A stretch of DNA of 12,485 bases from the NCBI GenBank assembly GCA_903930195.1, contig CAIYXH010000161.1:1-12485 (forward strand), written 5' to 3'. A program made the translations under genes and the position numbers. The notes under the pieces are model-generated. The model worked only from the letters and a program-made list of their open reading frames with translations, made no database searches and was not told the origin of the DNA. This DNA comes from an uncultured Actinomycetes bacterium. Its GTDB lineage: Bacteria; Actinomycetota; Thermoleophilia; Gaiellales; Gaiellaceae. Below are positions 1-7,517 of this stretch, piece by piece. Positions within the stretch are counted from its first letter, which is position 1, and every line of letters starts with the position of its first letter.

Positions 1-55
1 AGGTCGCAGGCCTGCCGGGCGTCCCCGCGACCGAGAGCCGCATTCCCGGAGTCAT
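1..55 (-). CDS. possible 5' end of a gene running off the window edge
   Basis: An ATG on the minus strand at 55 opens a frame without stops to the window edge, with a second in-frame ATG at 43. It would read MTPGMRLSVAGTPGRPAT. It lies downstream of the glycosyltransferase on the same strand, so it could be the next gene of that transcript. There is no clear ribosome binding site and the fragment is too short to assign to a family. It may be chance. Confidence 0.2.
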   Translation of the reverse strand, partial: MTPGMRLSVAGTPGRPAT

Positions 56-137
56 TCCGATGGCTCGGCTCAGCGCCAAGGGCCGTACGAACGCACAGGA
101 CCTGCCCCCGAAGGCGCCTGTCCCGAGTGTCCGACGA

Positions 138-2135
138 TCACGTACGCGTCGCGAGCGTCCAGTAGCCGCCGAGGCTCTTGACCGACCAGCGCGGCGCCGT
201 GAACTCGGAGACGAAGCTCGGGTCGACGTTGCCGAGCACCACGTACGGCACCGACGCGTCGTCCGCGGTTTGCGCCACGTCAGCCGGGTCGAGGAAGGTC
301 ACGTGCCGGGTGAGCTTGCCGCCGAAGAGCAGGAACGCCGGGTCGTCCCCTCCAAGGAGCGCACTGATCGACGCGGCCGGCGGGACGTTGTTGTCGAGGG
401 CATAGAGCGCCTCGCCGGCCCGGCCGTCGTAGGTCTGATCGGCCGCCGAGAGCCGTGAAAGCTGCCACGGGTGGCCGAGCGGCGCCGTCAGCGGCCGCCG
501 CAGGTCGTGGTCGACCACGAGCCACGCCCCGGTCGCCGCGACGACGAGCGTCGCGAGGGCGAAACCGGCGTTGCGGAGCCCTTGCGCCAGGACGGGGATT
601 TCCAGAGCGAACGCCACGATCACGAACCGCGAGAGGAACGGGTTGAAGCGCGACGTCGTTGCGAGCAGCGCGACAAAGAGCGGCAGCGTCAGCGCGAGCG
701 TCCACCGCCGTGCGTCGATGCGGCGGACGGCGAGGAGCAGCGTCAGCACCGACGCGACGAGCAGGACGGCACCGAACGGACCGAAGCCGGCCGTGTCCTC
801 GTCGGCCAAGCGGTTGATGGCCCAGCTCATCGTCCCCGTCGCCGGGAACGCTGTCGTGTTGACCGACATCGGCGCATCGGTCAGCCACGCCCCGGCCCGA
901 ACAAGCCGGCAGACGACGAAAACCGCCGCCGGGGCGAGGAACGGCAGCGCGAAGCCGAGCGCGAGCAGTGCGCCGGAGCGGGTCAACCGTCGACGGAGCC
1001 AGGCGACGACCACGTAGGCGAGCGCGAGATCGACACCCACCGCGGGGAGCAGCCAGACGAGCCGGTCGCCCCAGCCGGGAAGATCGCCGACGCGATAGAG
1101 CACGCCCCAAAAGACGGCGAGGCCGTTCGTCAGGCTCGGCGACATCGTGTTCTCGACGCGGCCGCCGCCGTGTCCGAGCACGTGTCCCGTCTCGGCGAGG
1201 TTGAGGATGAAGCTCCAGCTCGCAATCGCGATGCCTGCGACGACCCCGCCTGCTGCGAACGGCACGAAGACGCGGCGACGTCCCAGCAGGGCGAGCACCA
1301 CGAGGACAGGCAGCACGAGCGCCGTCGTCAGCTTCACCCCCACGCCGACCGCCACGGCGATCCCGGCGAGGGCCGCAACCGCGGGCTCCCCGACGAGCAG
1401 CAGCGCGGCGGCGATCGCCGGGAACGACGCAGCCACGAGGTCGTTCTGCGCCGTCGCCGACTCGAGCCCGACGAGCGAGAGCAATGGGAAGAGGAGCGCT
1501 GCGCAGGCAGCAGCCCGCAGGCCGAGGCCGAGGCGCGTCACCGTGACGTAGGTCGCGGCGACGATCGCGAGCTCGGCGGAGAGCTGCGGGAACCCCGAGA
1601 ACGTCGCGCCGCCCCCGAGGACGAACAGATAGAGCAGCTGCAGCTCGGCCCCGGGCTGGAACTCGTTGAGACGGTCGGTCGGGGCGTTCGGGATCCAGTA
1701 GAGCCCACCGTGCTGGCGCCACATCGCGACGCGTGTCAGGTGGTAGTTGAGCGAGTCCCAGTTGTTCGGCGGCATCGTGAGCACGAGCACGGCCTCGTAG
1801 ACGAGCAACGCGCCGACGACGAGGACGAACGCGACGACGACCGGGTCGCGCAGCGCGGCCCGCACGAACGAGACGACTCCCCCGAGAGGAACGGCGGGAC
1901 GGTCTCGCCGCACCCACACCGCCACCGCGACGACGAGCACGACCGCCTCGGACGTGAGCAGGCCCGTCCGCGTGACCCAGCGCAACGGCGAGAGCGCGAG
2001 CACGATCGCCGACAGCTCCGCGAACGCGATCACGTGCATCGCGAGAACGAACACCGAGAGGCGGTCGCTGCGAAGGCTTGCCGCGACGAGGAGCGCCGTG
2101 ATCGCGAGCACGGCCAGTCCGAGGACGATCAGCAC
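138..2135 (-). CDS. GT-C fold membrane glycosyltransferase-like protein (PMT/ArnT superfamily)
   Basis: This is a 665-aa polytopic membrane protein, probably transferring a sugar from a lipid-linked donor at the outer face of the membrane. Hydrophobic segments begin at once (about residues 2-20, 27-49, 60-75, 98-119) and continue to about residue 540, roughly a dozen in all. After the fourth segment comes the loop motif NNWDSLNYHLTRV (about 124-136). Its Trp-Asp and Tyr-His are typical of actinobacterial and cyanobacterial GT39-like proteins, where an acidic residue in the first large loop serves in catalysis. The last 120 residues form a soluble domain. The start is GTG at 2135, followed at once by a membrane segment, with GGGCGG just upstream as a weak ribosome site. 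It is divergent from the CorA side. Donor and acceptor cannot be told from sequence; other polytopic GT-C families are possible. Confidence 0.8.
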   Translation of the reverse strand: MLIVLGLAVLAITALLVAASLRSDRLSVFVLAMHVIAFAELSAIVLALSPLRWVTRTGLLTSEAVVLVVAVAVWVRRDRPAVPLGGVVSFVRAALRDPVVVAFVLVVGALLVYEAVLVLTMPPNNWDSLNYHLTRVAMWRQHGGLYWIPNAPTDRLNEFQPGAELQLLYLFVLGGGATFSGFPQLSAELAIVAATYVTVTRLGLGLRAAACAALLFPLLSLVGLESATAQNDLVAASFPAIAAALLLVGEPAVAALAGIAVAVGVGVKLTTALVLPVLVVLALLGRRRVFVPFAAGGVVAGIAIASWSFILNLAETGHVLGHGGGRVENTMSPSLTNGLAVFWGVLYRVGDLPGWGDRLVWLLPAVGVDLALAYVVVAWLRRRLTRSGALLALGFALPFLAPAAVFVVCRLVRAGAWLTDAPMSVNTTAFPATGTMSWAINRLADEDTAGFGPFGAVLLVASVLTLLLAVRRIDARRWTLALTLPLFVALLATTSRFNPFLSRFVIVAFALEIPVLAQGLRNAGFALATLVVAATGAWLVVDHDLRRPLTAPLGHPWQLSRLSAADQTYDGRAGEALYALDNNVPPAASISALLGGDDPAFLLFGGKLTRHVTFLDPADVAQTADDASVPYVVLGNVDPSFVSEFTAPRWSVKSLGGYWTLATRT

Positions 2136-2178
2136 CGCCCGGAGTCTCGCAGAGGCCCAGGCCGTCGACCTCCGCGAT

Positions 2179-2208
2179 CTGACACGCGCAAGGGGTCACG
2201 GCTAGAAT
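2179..2208 (+). promoter_or_regulatory. sigma-70-like promoter upstream of corA
   Basis: The -35 is CTGACA (2179-2184) and the -10 is TAGAAT (2203-2208), with an 18-bp spacer; each hexamer matches consensus at 5 of 6 positions. Transcription would start near 2215-2216, exactly at an ATG (2216), so a leaderless start is possible. The predicted transcript covers the zinc-ribbon stretch and then corA. Confidence 0.6.
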
Positions 2209-2357
2209 GGCGAACATGCAGCTGCAGGCCATGAGCGAGGACCCTCTGAGTACGGATGCCCAAATTGCGCCGCCTACTCCCCGTACGCCGGCTGCCGCAG
2301 ATGCGGCCGCTCCCTCGCATTCGCCGTACCGCCCGTGGGCGGGAAGGCGCGGCCGTC
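2206..2357 (+). other. zinc-ribbon coding stretch with disrupted reading frame, upstream of corA
   Basis: Read from 2257, the DNA encodes CPNC, eight residues, then CRRCGRSL, a CX2CX8CX2C zinc ribbon ending in the usual CGRSL. In this frame third positions are almost all G or C from 2257 to about 2355, as in real genes here. The frame has no ATG, GTG or TTG between its upstream stop (TAG, 2203-2205) and the ribbon. The promoter-proximal ATGs at 2207, 2216 and 2231 are in another frame, which stops at 2383, and CorA is in the third. One -1 shift near 2250 would join the MSEDPL start to the ribbon, and another near 2340 would join the ribbon to CorA. This may be a frame-damaged zinc-ribbon gene, sequence error, or a CorA N-terminal extension broken by two indels. 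Confidence 0.4.
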
Positions 2358-3290
2358 GTGTCGCGCCCGCGCACGCCCGCTGAGCTCACCGCCGCCGGCC
2401 TCACGTGGATCCATCTCGACGCTCCGACCGTCGAGGTCGCGCAGCAGCTCGCTGAGCGCTTCGGTTGGCACGCCCTCGATGTCGAGGACGTCATGTCCAA
2501 GCGCCAGCGCCCGAAGATCGACGACTACGCCGACGACGGCTACCTCTTCGGCGTCCTCCACTTTCCGGTCTACGACCCGAACGTCCAGCGTCTGAACGCC
2601 GGCGAGCTCGACGTCTTCGTCGGGCCGGACTACCTCGTCACGCTCCCGTCGGTCGAGCTTCGGCCGGTCACGCGCCTCTTCCGCCGTTGCGAGGAGGACG
2701 AGTCGTTCCGCGAAAGCCTCTTCTCGAAGGGCTCGGGGCGCCTGCTCTACGAGGTGCTCGACGACCTGTTCGACTACTGCTTCCCGATCCTCGACAAGAT
2801 CGGCCACAAGCTTGACTCGCTCGAGGACGACGTCTTCGAGGGCCGCTCCGACACCGTCGTGCGCGGGATCTCGAACGCGAAGCAGGAGATCATCTCCTAC
2901 CGCAAGATCATCAAGCCGGAGCGCAGCACACTGCGCCTCCTCGAGCGGCACATCGAGCGCTTCCTGCCCGACGAGCTCGAGCTCTACTTCGACGACGTCG
3001 TGGACGCCGCCGAGCGGATCTGGGACATCCTCGACAACTACAAGGAGGTCGTCGAGGCGCTCGAGTCGACCAACGAGGCCGTGATCTCGCACCGCCAGAA
3101 CGACGTGCTCCGCGTCCTCACCGTCTTCTCGGTCGTCCTGCTCCCGCTCACGCTGATCACCGGCTTCTTCGGCATGAACGTCAAGTTCCCGGGTTTCGAC
3201 ACCGCCTGGGCCTTCTGGACGATCTTCGGCGGCATGTGGGCCGCTCTCATCGGCCTGCTCTCGTTCTTCCGCTACAAGCGCTGGCTGTAG
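2358..3290 (+). CDS. corA: CorA-family magnesium/cobalt transporter
   Basis: This is a pentameric inner-membrane channel for Mg2+ (also Co2+ or Ni2+), 310 aa from the chosen start. The N-terminal two thirds form the acidic cytoplasmic domain and the long stalk helix. Two C-terminal membrane helices follow. The first ends in the signature GMN (about residues 272-274, context TGFFGMNVKFPG), which forms the pore mouth, and the second ends in a basic tail (YKRWL). The acidic MPEL-type loop after GMN is replaced by VKFPGFDT, as in many divergent CorA proteins. I chose GTG at 2358, with GGGAAGG ten bases upstream, because family length fits. A longer start (ATG 2256) would add an Arg/Pro-rich segment overlapping a zinc ribbon read in another frame. 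It converges with the aminotransferase-like gene. Confidence 0.92.
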   Translation: MSRPRTPAELTAAGLTWIHLDAPTVEVAQQLAERFGWHALDVEDVMSKRQRPKIDDYADDGYLFGVLHFPVYDPNVQRLNAGELDVFVGPDYLVTLPSVELRPVTRLFRRCEEDESFRESLFSKGSGRLLYEVLDDLFDYCFPILDKIGHKLDSLEDDVFEGRSDTVVRGISNAKQEIISYRKIIKPERSTLRLLERHIERFLPDELELYFDDVVDAAERIWDILDNYKEVVEALESTNEAVISHRQNDVLRVLTVFSVVLLPLTLITGFFGMNVKFPGFDTAWAFWTIFGGMWAALIGLLSFFRYKRWL

Positions 3291-3291
3291 C

Positions 3292-3317
3292 GCCTACGAC
3301 CGGCTGCGGTCGTAGGC
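3292..3317. terminator. bidirectional hairpin between convergent genes
   Basis: The arms GCCTACGACCG (3292-3302) and CGGTCGTAGGC (3307-3317) are perfectly complementary over 11 bp with a 4-base loop. The hairpin starts two bases after the corA stop and contains the stop codon and last codons of the minus-strand gene. It could end both transcripts. There is no T-tract on either strand, so rho-independent activity is uncertain. Confidence 0.55.
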
Positions 3318-4379
3318 AGCGCCGAGCAACGCGACAGCTTCCTCGATCGTCTCCGGCCCGACGGCGCCGAACGAGAGCCGCATGGTGTTCGCGAGCGCGC
3401 CGAGCGCGGCCCCCGAGACGGCTTCGACGCCCGCGTCCGCCAGGATCACGCGGCCGTCCGTGCCGGGCGGGAGCGTGACCCACAGATAGAGCCCGCCCTC
3501 CGGATGTGACCAGCTCGCGTCGCCCAGGTGCCGGTCGAGTGCTGCGTCCATCGTGTCGCGGCGCAGCTTCAGGCCCTCGCGCACACGGTTGAGCTGCTGC
3601 TCCAACCCTCCGCGGCGCAGATAGTCGAACACGATCGCCTGGGCGAGCAGCACCGGGGCGATGTAGGTGTCGTTCGCGTCGGTCGCGAGCGTCCGCGACT
3701 GCTCCTCGGAGACCACGAACCAGGCGACGCGAAGACCCGGCGCGAGGATCGGGGAGAACGACGCGCTGTAGACGGTCTCCTTCCCGGACAGGTCGAACAG
3801 CGTCGGCAGCCGCTCGCCTTCGACGCGGGTGAGTCCGTAGCTGTCGTTCTCGACGACGACTGTCCGGATCCGGTCGCTGAGCCGGTGTGCGTGGCGGAGG
3901 ACGTCGAGCAGATGCTGCCGGCGCTCGAGCGTCATCGAATACCCGGTTGGGTTCTGGAACGTCGGCATCGTGTAGAGGAAGTCTGGGACGCCGTAGCTCC
4001 CCGTGTAGGTCGCGAACTCGTCGGTGTCGAGGCCGTCCGGGTAGATCGAGATCGGGACCATCGTCGCGCCGGCGCCGAGCAGGAGCTGCTGGGCGCGGTC
4101 GTGGATCGGATACTCGGCCGCGACCCGCTTGCGCTGCACGTGCGCCCCGACGAGGAGGCCAAAGCCCTGCAGCCAGCCGTTCGTGAGCACGACCCGGAAC
4201 GGATGGACGCCGAACCACTCGCCGATCAGCTCGCGCAGCGGCGTGTAGCCCGCCCCCGTGCCGTAGGAGAGGATCGTGCGCCCGTCCCCCGCGAGCACAG
4301 CTGCCGCGCAGTCCGCGAGCTCCTCGGCAGGCAGGAGCGCAGGATCGATGCCGTCGCCGGCGAGGGAGAGTGTCTCCAC
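3294..4379 (-). CDS. class I/II aminotransferase homologue lacking the PLP lysine
   Basis: This 361-aa protein has the fold-type I aminotransferase layout of the MocR/2-aminoadipate transaminase group. Visible features are LTNGWLQGF (about 65-73), PTFQNPTG with the PLP-contacting Asn143, ENDSYG with the pyridine-binding Asp179, GGLYLW (295-300) and RLSFG with the carboxylate-binding Arg334. The Schiff-base site, normally SFSKTLAPGLR, reads SFSPILAPGLR, so Pro210 stands where the catalytic Lys should be. The PLP-stacking Tyr (usually PTYDRA) is His93 (PIHDRA). Flanking residues align without gaps, so this is not a frameshift. The start is GTG at 4379, with an in-frame TAG 12 bases upstream; the usual N-terminal 20-40 residues are missing and no good ribosome site is seen. 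It is probably a non-catalytic relative or a decaying gene. Confidence 0.82.
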   Translation of the reverse strand: METLSLAGDGIDPALLPAEELADCAAAVLAGDGRTILSYGTGAGYTPLRELIGEWFGVHPFRVVLTNGWLQGFGLLVGAHVQRKRVAAEYPIHDRAQQLLLGAGATMVPISIYPDGLDTDEFATYTGSYGVPDFLYTMPTFQNPTGYSMTLERRQHLLDVLRHAHRLSDRIRTVVVENDSYGLTRVEGERLPTLFDLSGKETVYSASFSPILAPGLRVAWFVVSEEQSRTLATDANDTYIAPVLLAQAIVFDYLRRGGLEQQLNRVREGLKLRRDTMDAALDRHLGDASWSHPEGGLYLWVTLPPGTDGRVILADAGVEAVSGAALGALANTMRLSFGAVGPETIEEAVALLGAAYDRSRS

Positions 4380-4396
4380 GGTCTCAGCCTAGTTAA

Positions 4397-4428
4397 CGAC
4401 TGTGGGCCCGTCTCCGGGCCCACAGTCG
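4397..4428 (-). terminator. terminator hairpin after large subunit, copy B
   Basis: A perfect 14-bp stem (4397-4410 with 4415-4428) closes a loop that reads GAGA on the minus strand, a GNRA tetraloop. It lies about 20 bases past the stop of the copy B large subunit and is followed by GTTAACT rather than a long T-run. The GTGGGCCCG/CGGGCCCAC core and loop recur after the copy A large subunit. Confidence 0.75.
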
Positions 4429-4447
4429 CAATGCTCGGCGTCAGGGT

Positions 4448-6835
4448 CTACGCGACGCCTGCAGCCTTGAGGGTCGCGCGAACGCGGCCCGATGTGAACG
4501 GCGCCTCGGTCATGCGCACGCCGGTTGCGTCGAAGAACGCGTTGGCGATTGCACCGATCACCGGGCACGTCGGCGGCTCGCCGGCCCCAAGACAGGGCTG
4601 GTCGGTCCGGTCGACGATGACGGTGGTCACCTGCGGCGCGTCCTTGAACCGGAGGATCGGGTAGGTCACCCAGTCCGTGGACGTCACGTGGTTCGTGTTG
4701 AACTGGACCTCTTCCAGAAGTGCACGGCTCGTACCCTGGATCAGGTTGCCGAGCATCTGGTTGTCGATCAGGTTCGGGTTGACCGTGAGACCGTGATCCT
4801 CGGCTGCATAGAGATGCGTGACCGAGAGCTTGCCGGTCTTCACGTTCACCGAGACGTCCGCGACGACAGCGGCGTACGCACCACCGTGGTGGCTGTTCGC
4901 CATGCCGCGACCCGTCTTGATGTTCCCCTTCGCGATCTGGGAGCCCATCACCTTCGGCTGCCAGTTCGCCGCGGTTGCGGCGGCCTGGAGCACGGCGGCC
5001 CAACGCTGACCGTCGAGGTCGGTGTTCATGTTCTTGAGACGGAACGCGAGCGGATCCATCCCCGCCGCGGTCGCGAGCAGGTCCATCGTCTGCGCGTCGG
5101 CCAGCGTCGTCTGCTGGGCACCAGGGCCGCGAAGCGCTCCGCTGTGGAAGATGCCCTGCGTCGGGATGATGCCCTTGCTCGTGATGCGGTAGTTCTTGGT
5201 CGAGACCTGCATCCACGGGGAGAGGTTCTCGGCCACCGCGCCGCCACCGGCGATCGTGGTCGGCAGTGCATTCGCCGCCGTAGCGCCGGGGCCGGTCGTA
5301 CCGAGGAGCTCACGGGCCGTATAGAGGCTCGTACCGCCCTGGCCGAAGCCGGTCGCGTCGTACGCGGTCATCATGCCGTTCGCGTCGATCCCGGCCCGCA
5401 TGTCGTACATGATCGCGGGTGCGTAGTGCGTCCAGCCCTGCTCGTCCCACCGCATGAACTGCAGGCGGACGGGAGCGCCGACGGCCTTCGACATGATGCA
5501 GGCCGACTCGGCCGTGTCGAAGGCGACCATGCCGTTGCCGTACGAGGCAGAGCCCTCGTAGAAGAGGCAGCGGATGTTCTGCGCCGGGATCGGCGAGAGC
5601 ACGTTGATCAGGTCGTTGACGAGGTTCGGGATGTTCTGCGTGTTCGACCAGACGGTCGCCCGATCCGAGCGGACGTCTGCAACTGCGCAGCTCGGGCCGA
5701 TCGGCACGTGCGCCTGGTAGTGGTGCTTCGCCGTGAACGAGACGGTGTGCGCACTCGTCGCGAGCGCGGCATCGACGTTGCCGATGTTCGCGCTGACCTT
5801 GGCCGCGATCTGGCCCGACGAGTCGAGCTGCCGGTAGTGCGACCAGATGTTGCCGTCACCCGGAAGGATCGGGTTCGTGTTCCAGACGACCTTGAGCTGC
5901 GCGGCCGCCTGGATCGCGTCGTACTCCTTCGGCGCAACGACGCCGAGGAAGTTGTTGATTTGCACGACCTTCGCGTTCGGGATGTGCGCGATCGACGTCT
6001 CGTCGACGCTGACCGGCACGTTCGAGTTGTAGAGATAGGCACCCTGCCCGCGCGGACGCACGATGCGGCCGTGGAGCATGCCCGGGACGCGGATCAGGTG
6101 GACGTAGATGTACCCACCGTTGACCTTCGCCGGGATGTCGATGCGCGAGACGACGTCCCGCTTGTTGACCATCGAGTAGTTCGCGATCGGCTTGGTGATG
6201 CCCTGGCCGGGGTTCGCGAGCGCAGCGGCCGTGGCCGTCGCACCGGCGATCTTCGTCGCGAGCAGCTTGCCACCGACGAGCTGGCCGAACGTGGCGGACT
6301 TGCCGCCACCCGAGACCGTCCCCTTCGAGATGGTCAGCGAGCCCGCGGCGACGCCGAACTGCGAGGCGGCGACATTGAGGATCGCCTGCCGTGCCGTTGC
6401 AGCAGCAAGGCGGATGGCCTGGCCGGTGCCCGACATCGCGTTGGAGCCGCCCTCGCCGCCGGTGTTGGCGGCGACCCACGAGTCGACGACCGTGTTGAGC
6501 GCATGGCCACTGGCGTCGTACTTCGACTGCCCGTAGCGCATCTGGCTCATGTCGGCGTCGAGCTCCTCGGCGGCGACCTCGAGGAAGCCGGTCGTGATGC
6601 CGTTGCCAACCTCGATCTTGCTCTGGGTCAGCGTGACGGTGTTGTCGGCACCGAACGTGAACCACGAGTCGGTCTGCGAGAGATCGGGCAGGTAGCCGGC
6701 CGGCGACGGCGCAGCCGCCGCGCTTGCCTTACCTGCCGTGAGCGCGCCGGCGAGGCTGAAGCCGACGACGAGCGCGCCGCTCCCCTTGACGAACGACTTG
6801 CGGGAGAACTCCTTCTCATGCATGAAACCTGTCAT
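4448..6835 (-). CDS. molybdopterin-binding large subunit, xanthine dehydrogenase/IorB-NicB-like family (copy B)
   Basis: This 795-aa catalytic subunit belongs to the molybdenum hydroxylase family, which hydroxylates N-heterocycles or oxidises aldehydes with water as oxygen donor. Residues 1-40 are a Tat-like signal: SRKSFVKG, a hydrophobic stretch, then small residues. Domain marks are KIEVGNG (about 73-79), the cofactor loop YEGSASYG (426-433), ALRGPGAQQTT (567-577) and GAGEPP (750-755), whose Glu753 matches the catalytic glutamate. The usual GGGFG(G/R) loop is replaced by the GSxxYG form I associate with NicB-like proteins, and a Ser stands where copy A has Cys. ATG at 6835 lies two bases after the iron-sulfur gene stop; a longer in-frame reading from 7231 only overlaps that gene. 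The subunit probably crosses the membrane with its unsignalled partner. The substrate is unknown. Confidence 0.88.
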   Translation of the reverse strand: MTGFMHEKEFSRKSFVKGSGALVVGFSLAGALTAGKASAAAAPSPAGYLPDLSQTDSWFTFGADNTVTLTQSKIEVGNGITTGFLEVAAEELDADMSQMRYGQSKYDASGHALNTVVDSWVAANTGGEGGSNAMSGTGQAIRLAAATARQAILNVAASQFGVAAGSLTISKGTVSGGGKSATFGQLVGGKLLATKIAGATATAAALANPGQGITKPIANYSMVNKRDVVSRIDIPAKVNGGYIYVHLIRVPGMLHGRIVRPRGQGAYLYNSNVPVSVDETSIAHIPNAKVVQINNFLGVVAPKEYDAIQAAAQLKVVWNTNPILPGDGNIWSHYRQLDSSGQIAAKVSANIGNVDAALATSAHTVSFTAKHHYQAHVPIGPSCAVADVRSDRATVWSNTQNIPNLVNDLINVLSPIPAQNIRCLFYEGSASYGNGMVAFDTAESACIMSKAVGAPVRLQFMRWDEQGWTHYAPAIMYDMRAGIDANGMMTAYDATGFGQGGTSLYTARELLGTTGPGATAANALPTTIAGGGAVAENLSPWMQVSTKNYRITSKGIIPTQGIFHSGALRGPGAQQTTLADAQTMDLLATAAGMDPLAFRLKNMNTDLDGQRWAAVLQAAATAANWQPKVMGSQIAKGNIKTGRGMANSHHGGAYAAVVADVSVNVKTGKLSVTHLYAAEDHGLTVNPNLIDNQMLGNLIQGTSRALLEEVQFNTNHVTSTDWVTYPILRFKDAPQVTTVIVDRTDQPCLGAGEPPTCPVIGAIANAFFDATGVRMTEAPFTSGRVRATLKAAGVA

Positions 6836-6837
6836 CT

Positions 6838-7350
6838 CTACGCACCGCCCTTCGCAATGACGCTCGCGGCCTGCTGGATCGCCGTGAGGATCCGCGGATA
6901 GGTACCGCAGCGGCAGAGGTGCCCGTTCATGGCCGTCCGGATCTGATCCTCGGTCGGCTTCTTCGTCGTCGCGAGCAGGTCGGCAGCCTGGATCATCATG
7001 CCGTTCTGGCAATAGCCGCAATGCGGCACCTGAACGTCGATCCACGCCTGCTGCAGCGGATGGAGCTGGGGAGACGCAGCACTCGTGCCGCGCTCCTTCG
7101 CCCACAGACCGGGCAGACCTTCCAAAGTCGTGACTTGCTTGCCGGACACCGCAGCAACCGGGGTCACACAGCTGCGGATCTCCTTCCCGTTCAGCAGCAC
7201 CGAGCAGGCACCACACTGCGCAAGCCCGCAACCGAAGCGCGGGCCGTGCAGATGGAGCTCGTTGTGCAGGACGTACAGGAGCGGCGTATCAAGGCTTGCC
7301 GAAACACCATGTGACAGGCCATTGACGTTGATCTTGAGCTTGCTCGCCAT
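6838..7350 (-). CDS. [2Fe-2S] small subunit of molybdenum hydroxylase (copy B)
   Basis: This 170-aa electron-transfer subunit is like IorA, NicA or CoxS. The N-terminal plant-type ferredoxin domain has CGLAQCGAC plus a fourth cysteine (Cys41, 46, 49, 61). The C-terminal four-helix domain has CGYC (111-114) and CRCGTYPRI (146-153), which bind the second, molybdenum-proximal cluster. Length and motifs are full and standard. It has no signal peptide, so export would be by piggyback on the large subunit's Tat signal. GGAGG (7355-7359) lies four bases before the ATG. It differs from the copy A protein only at residues 8 (Asn/Ser), 54 (Asn/Asp) and 163 (Ser/Ala). It is first in a two-gene operon. 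Confidence 0.95.
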   Translation of the reverse strand: MASKLKINVNGLSHGVSASLDTPLLYVLHNELHLHGPRFGCGLAQCGACSVLLNGKEIRSCVTPVAAVSGKQVTTLEGLPGLWAKERGTSAASPQLHPLQQAWIDVQVPHCGYCQNGMMIQAADLLATTKKPTEDQIRTAMNGHLCRCGTYPRILTAIQQAASVIAKGGA

Positions 7351-7391
7351 TCCCCCTCCATTCGAAGAATTGCTTTGTCGTGGTAGCTACC
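7351..7391 (-). promoter_or_regulatory. conserved leader with palindrome and strong ribosome site, copy B
   Basis: Similarity to copy A starts at the perfect palindrome GGTAGCTACC (7382-7391), runs through CACGACAA, and ends in the shared TGGAGGGGGA before ATG. The palindrome lies 32-41 bases upstream of the start codon. It could be an operator or part of a 5' UTR structure. I could not find a convincing -10/-35 pair shared by both copies. Confidence 0.5.
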
Positions 7392-7463
7392 CAACTGGTT
7401 GCATGCACGATTAAAACGTGCCGCGACCGCCCACCAGCGTACGCCAACTGACGGTCAGACCTC

Positions 7464-7481
7464 AATAGTCACTGAACTATT
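7464..7481. repeat. short inverted repeat between the exported-protein pair and copy B
   Basis: AATAGT (7464-7469) and ACTATT (7476-7481) are complementary arms with a 6-base spacer. The repeat is AT-rich against a GC-rich background and lies 37-54 bases past the stop of the 276-aa exported protein. It could be a weak terminator for that gene or a regulator site for copy B; it is absent upstream of copy A as far as the window shows. Confidence 0.3.
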
Positions 7482-7517
7482 CCTGTCGGACACCTGTTCG
7501 GGCGTCGACCGACGTGC

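Noticed and set aside
471..2234. 587-aa plus-strand open frame opposite the glycosyltransferase
   Set aside because: It is extremely rich in Arg, Glu and Asp with no family motif, and mirrors high-GC codon bias of the minus-strand membrane protein.
2256..2357. N-terminal extension of CorA from ATG 2256
   Set aside because: It encodes an Arg/Pro-rich tract with poor third-position GC, has no ribosome site, and overlaps the zinc ribbon in a better-coding frame.
4688..6901. 737-aa plus-strand open frame opposite the copy B large subunit
   Set aside because: It is an Arg/Asp/Val-rich antisense shadow without motifs; a similar shadow lies opposite copy A (9796-11925).
4448..7231. Large-subunit frame extended upstream to 7231
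   Set aside because: The extra 132 codons lie inside the iron-sulfur subunit gene in another frame; the Tat-like signal at 6835 marks the true start.
7391..7440. Promoter from TTTAAT near 7410 with TAGCTA as -10
   Set aside because: Spacing and hexamers are poor and not matched in copy A, so I did not call it.
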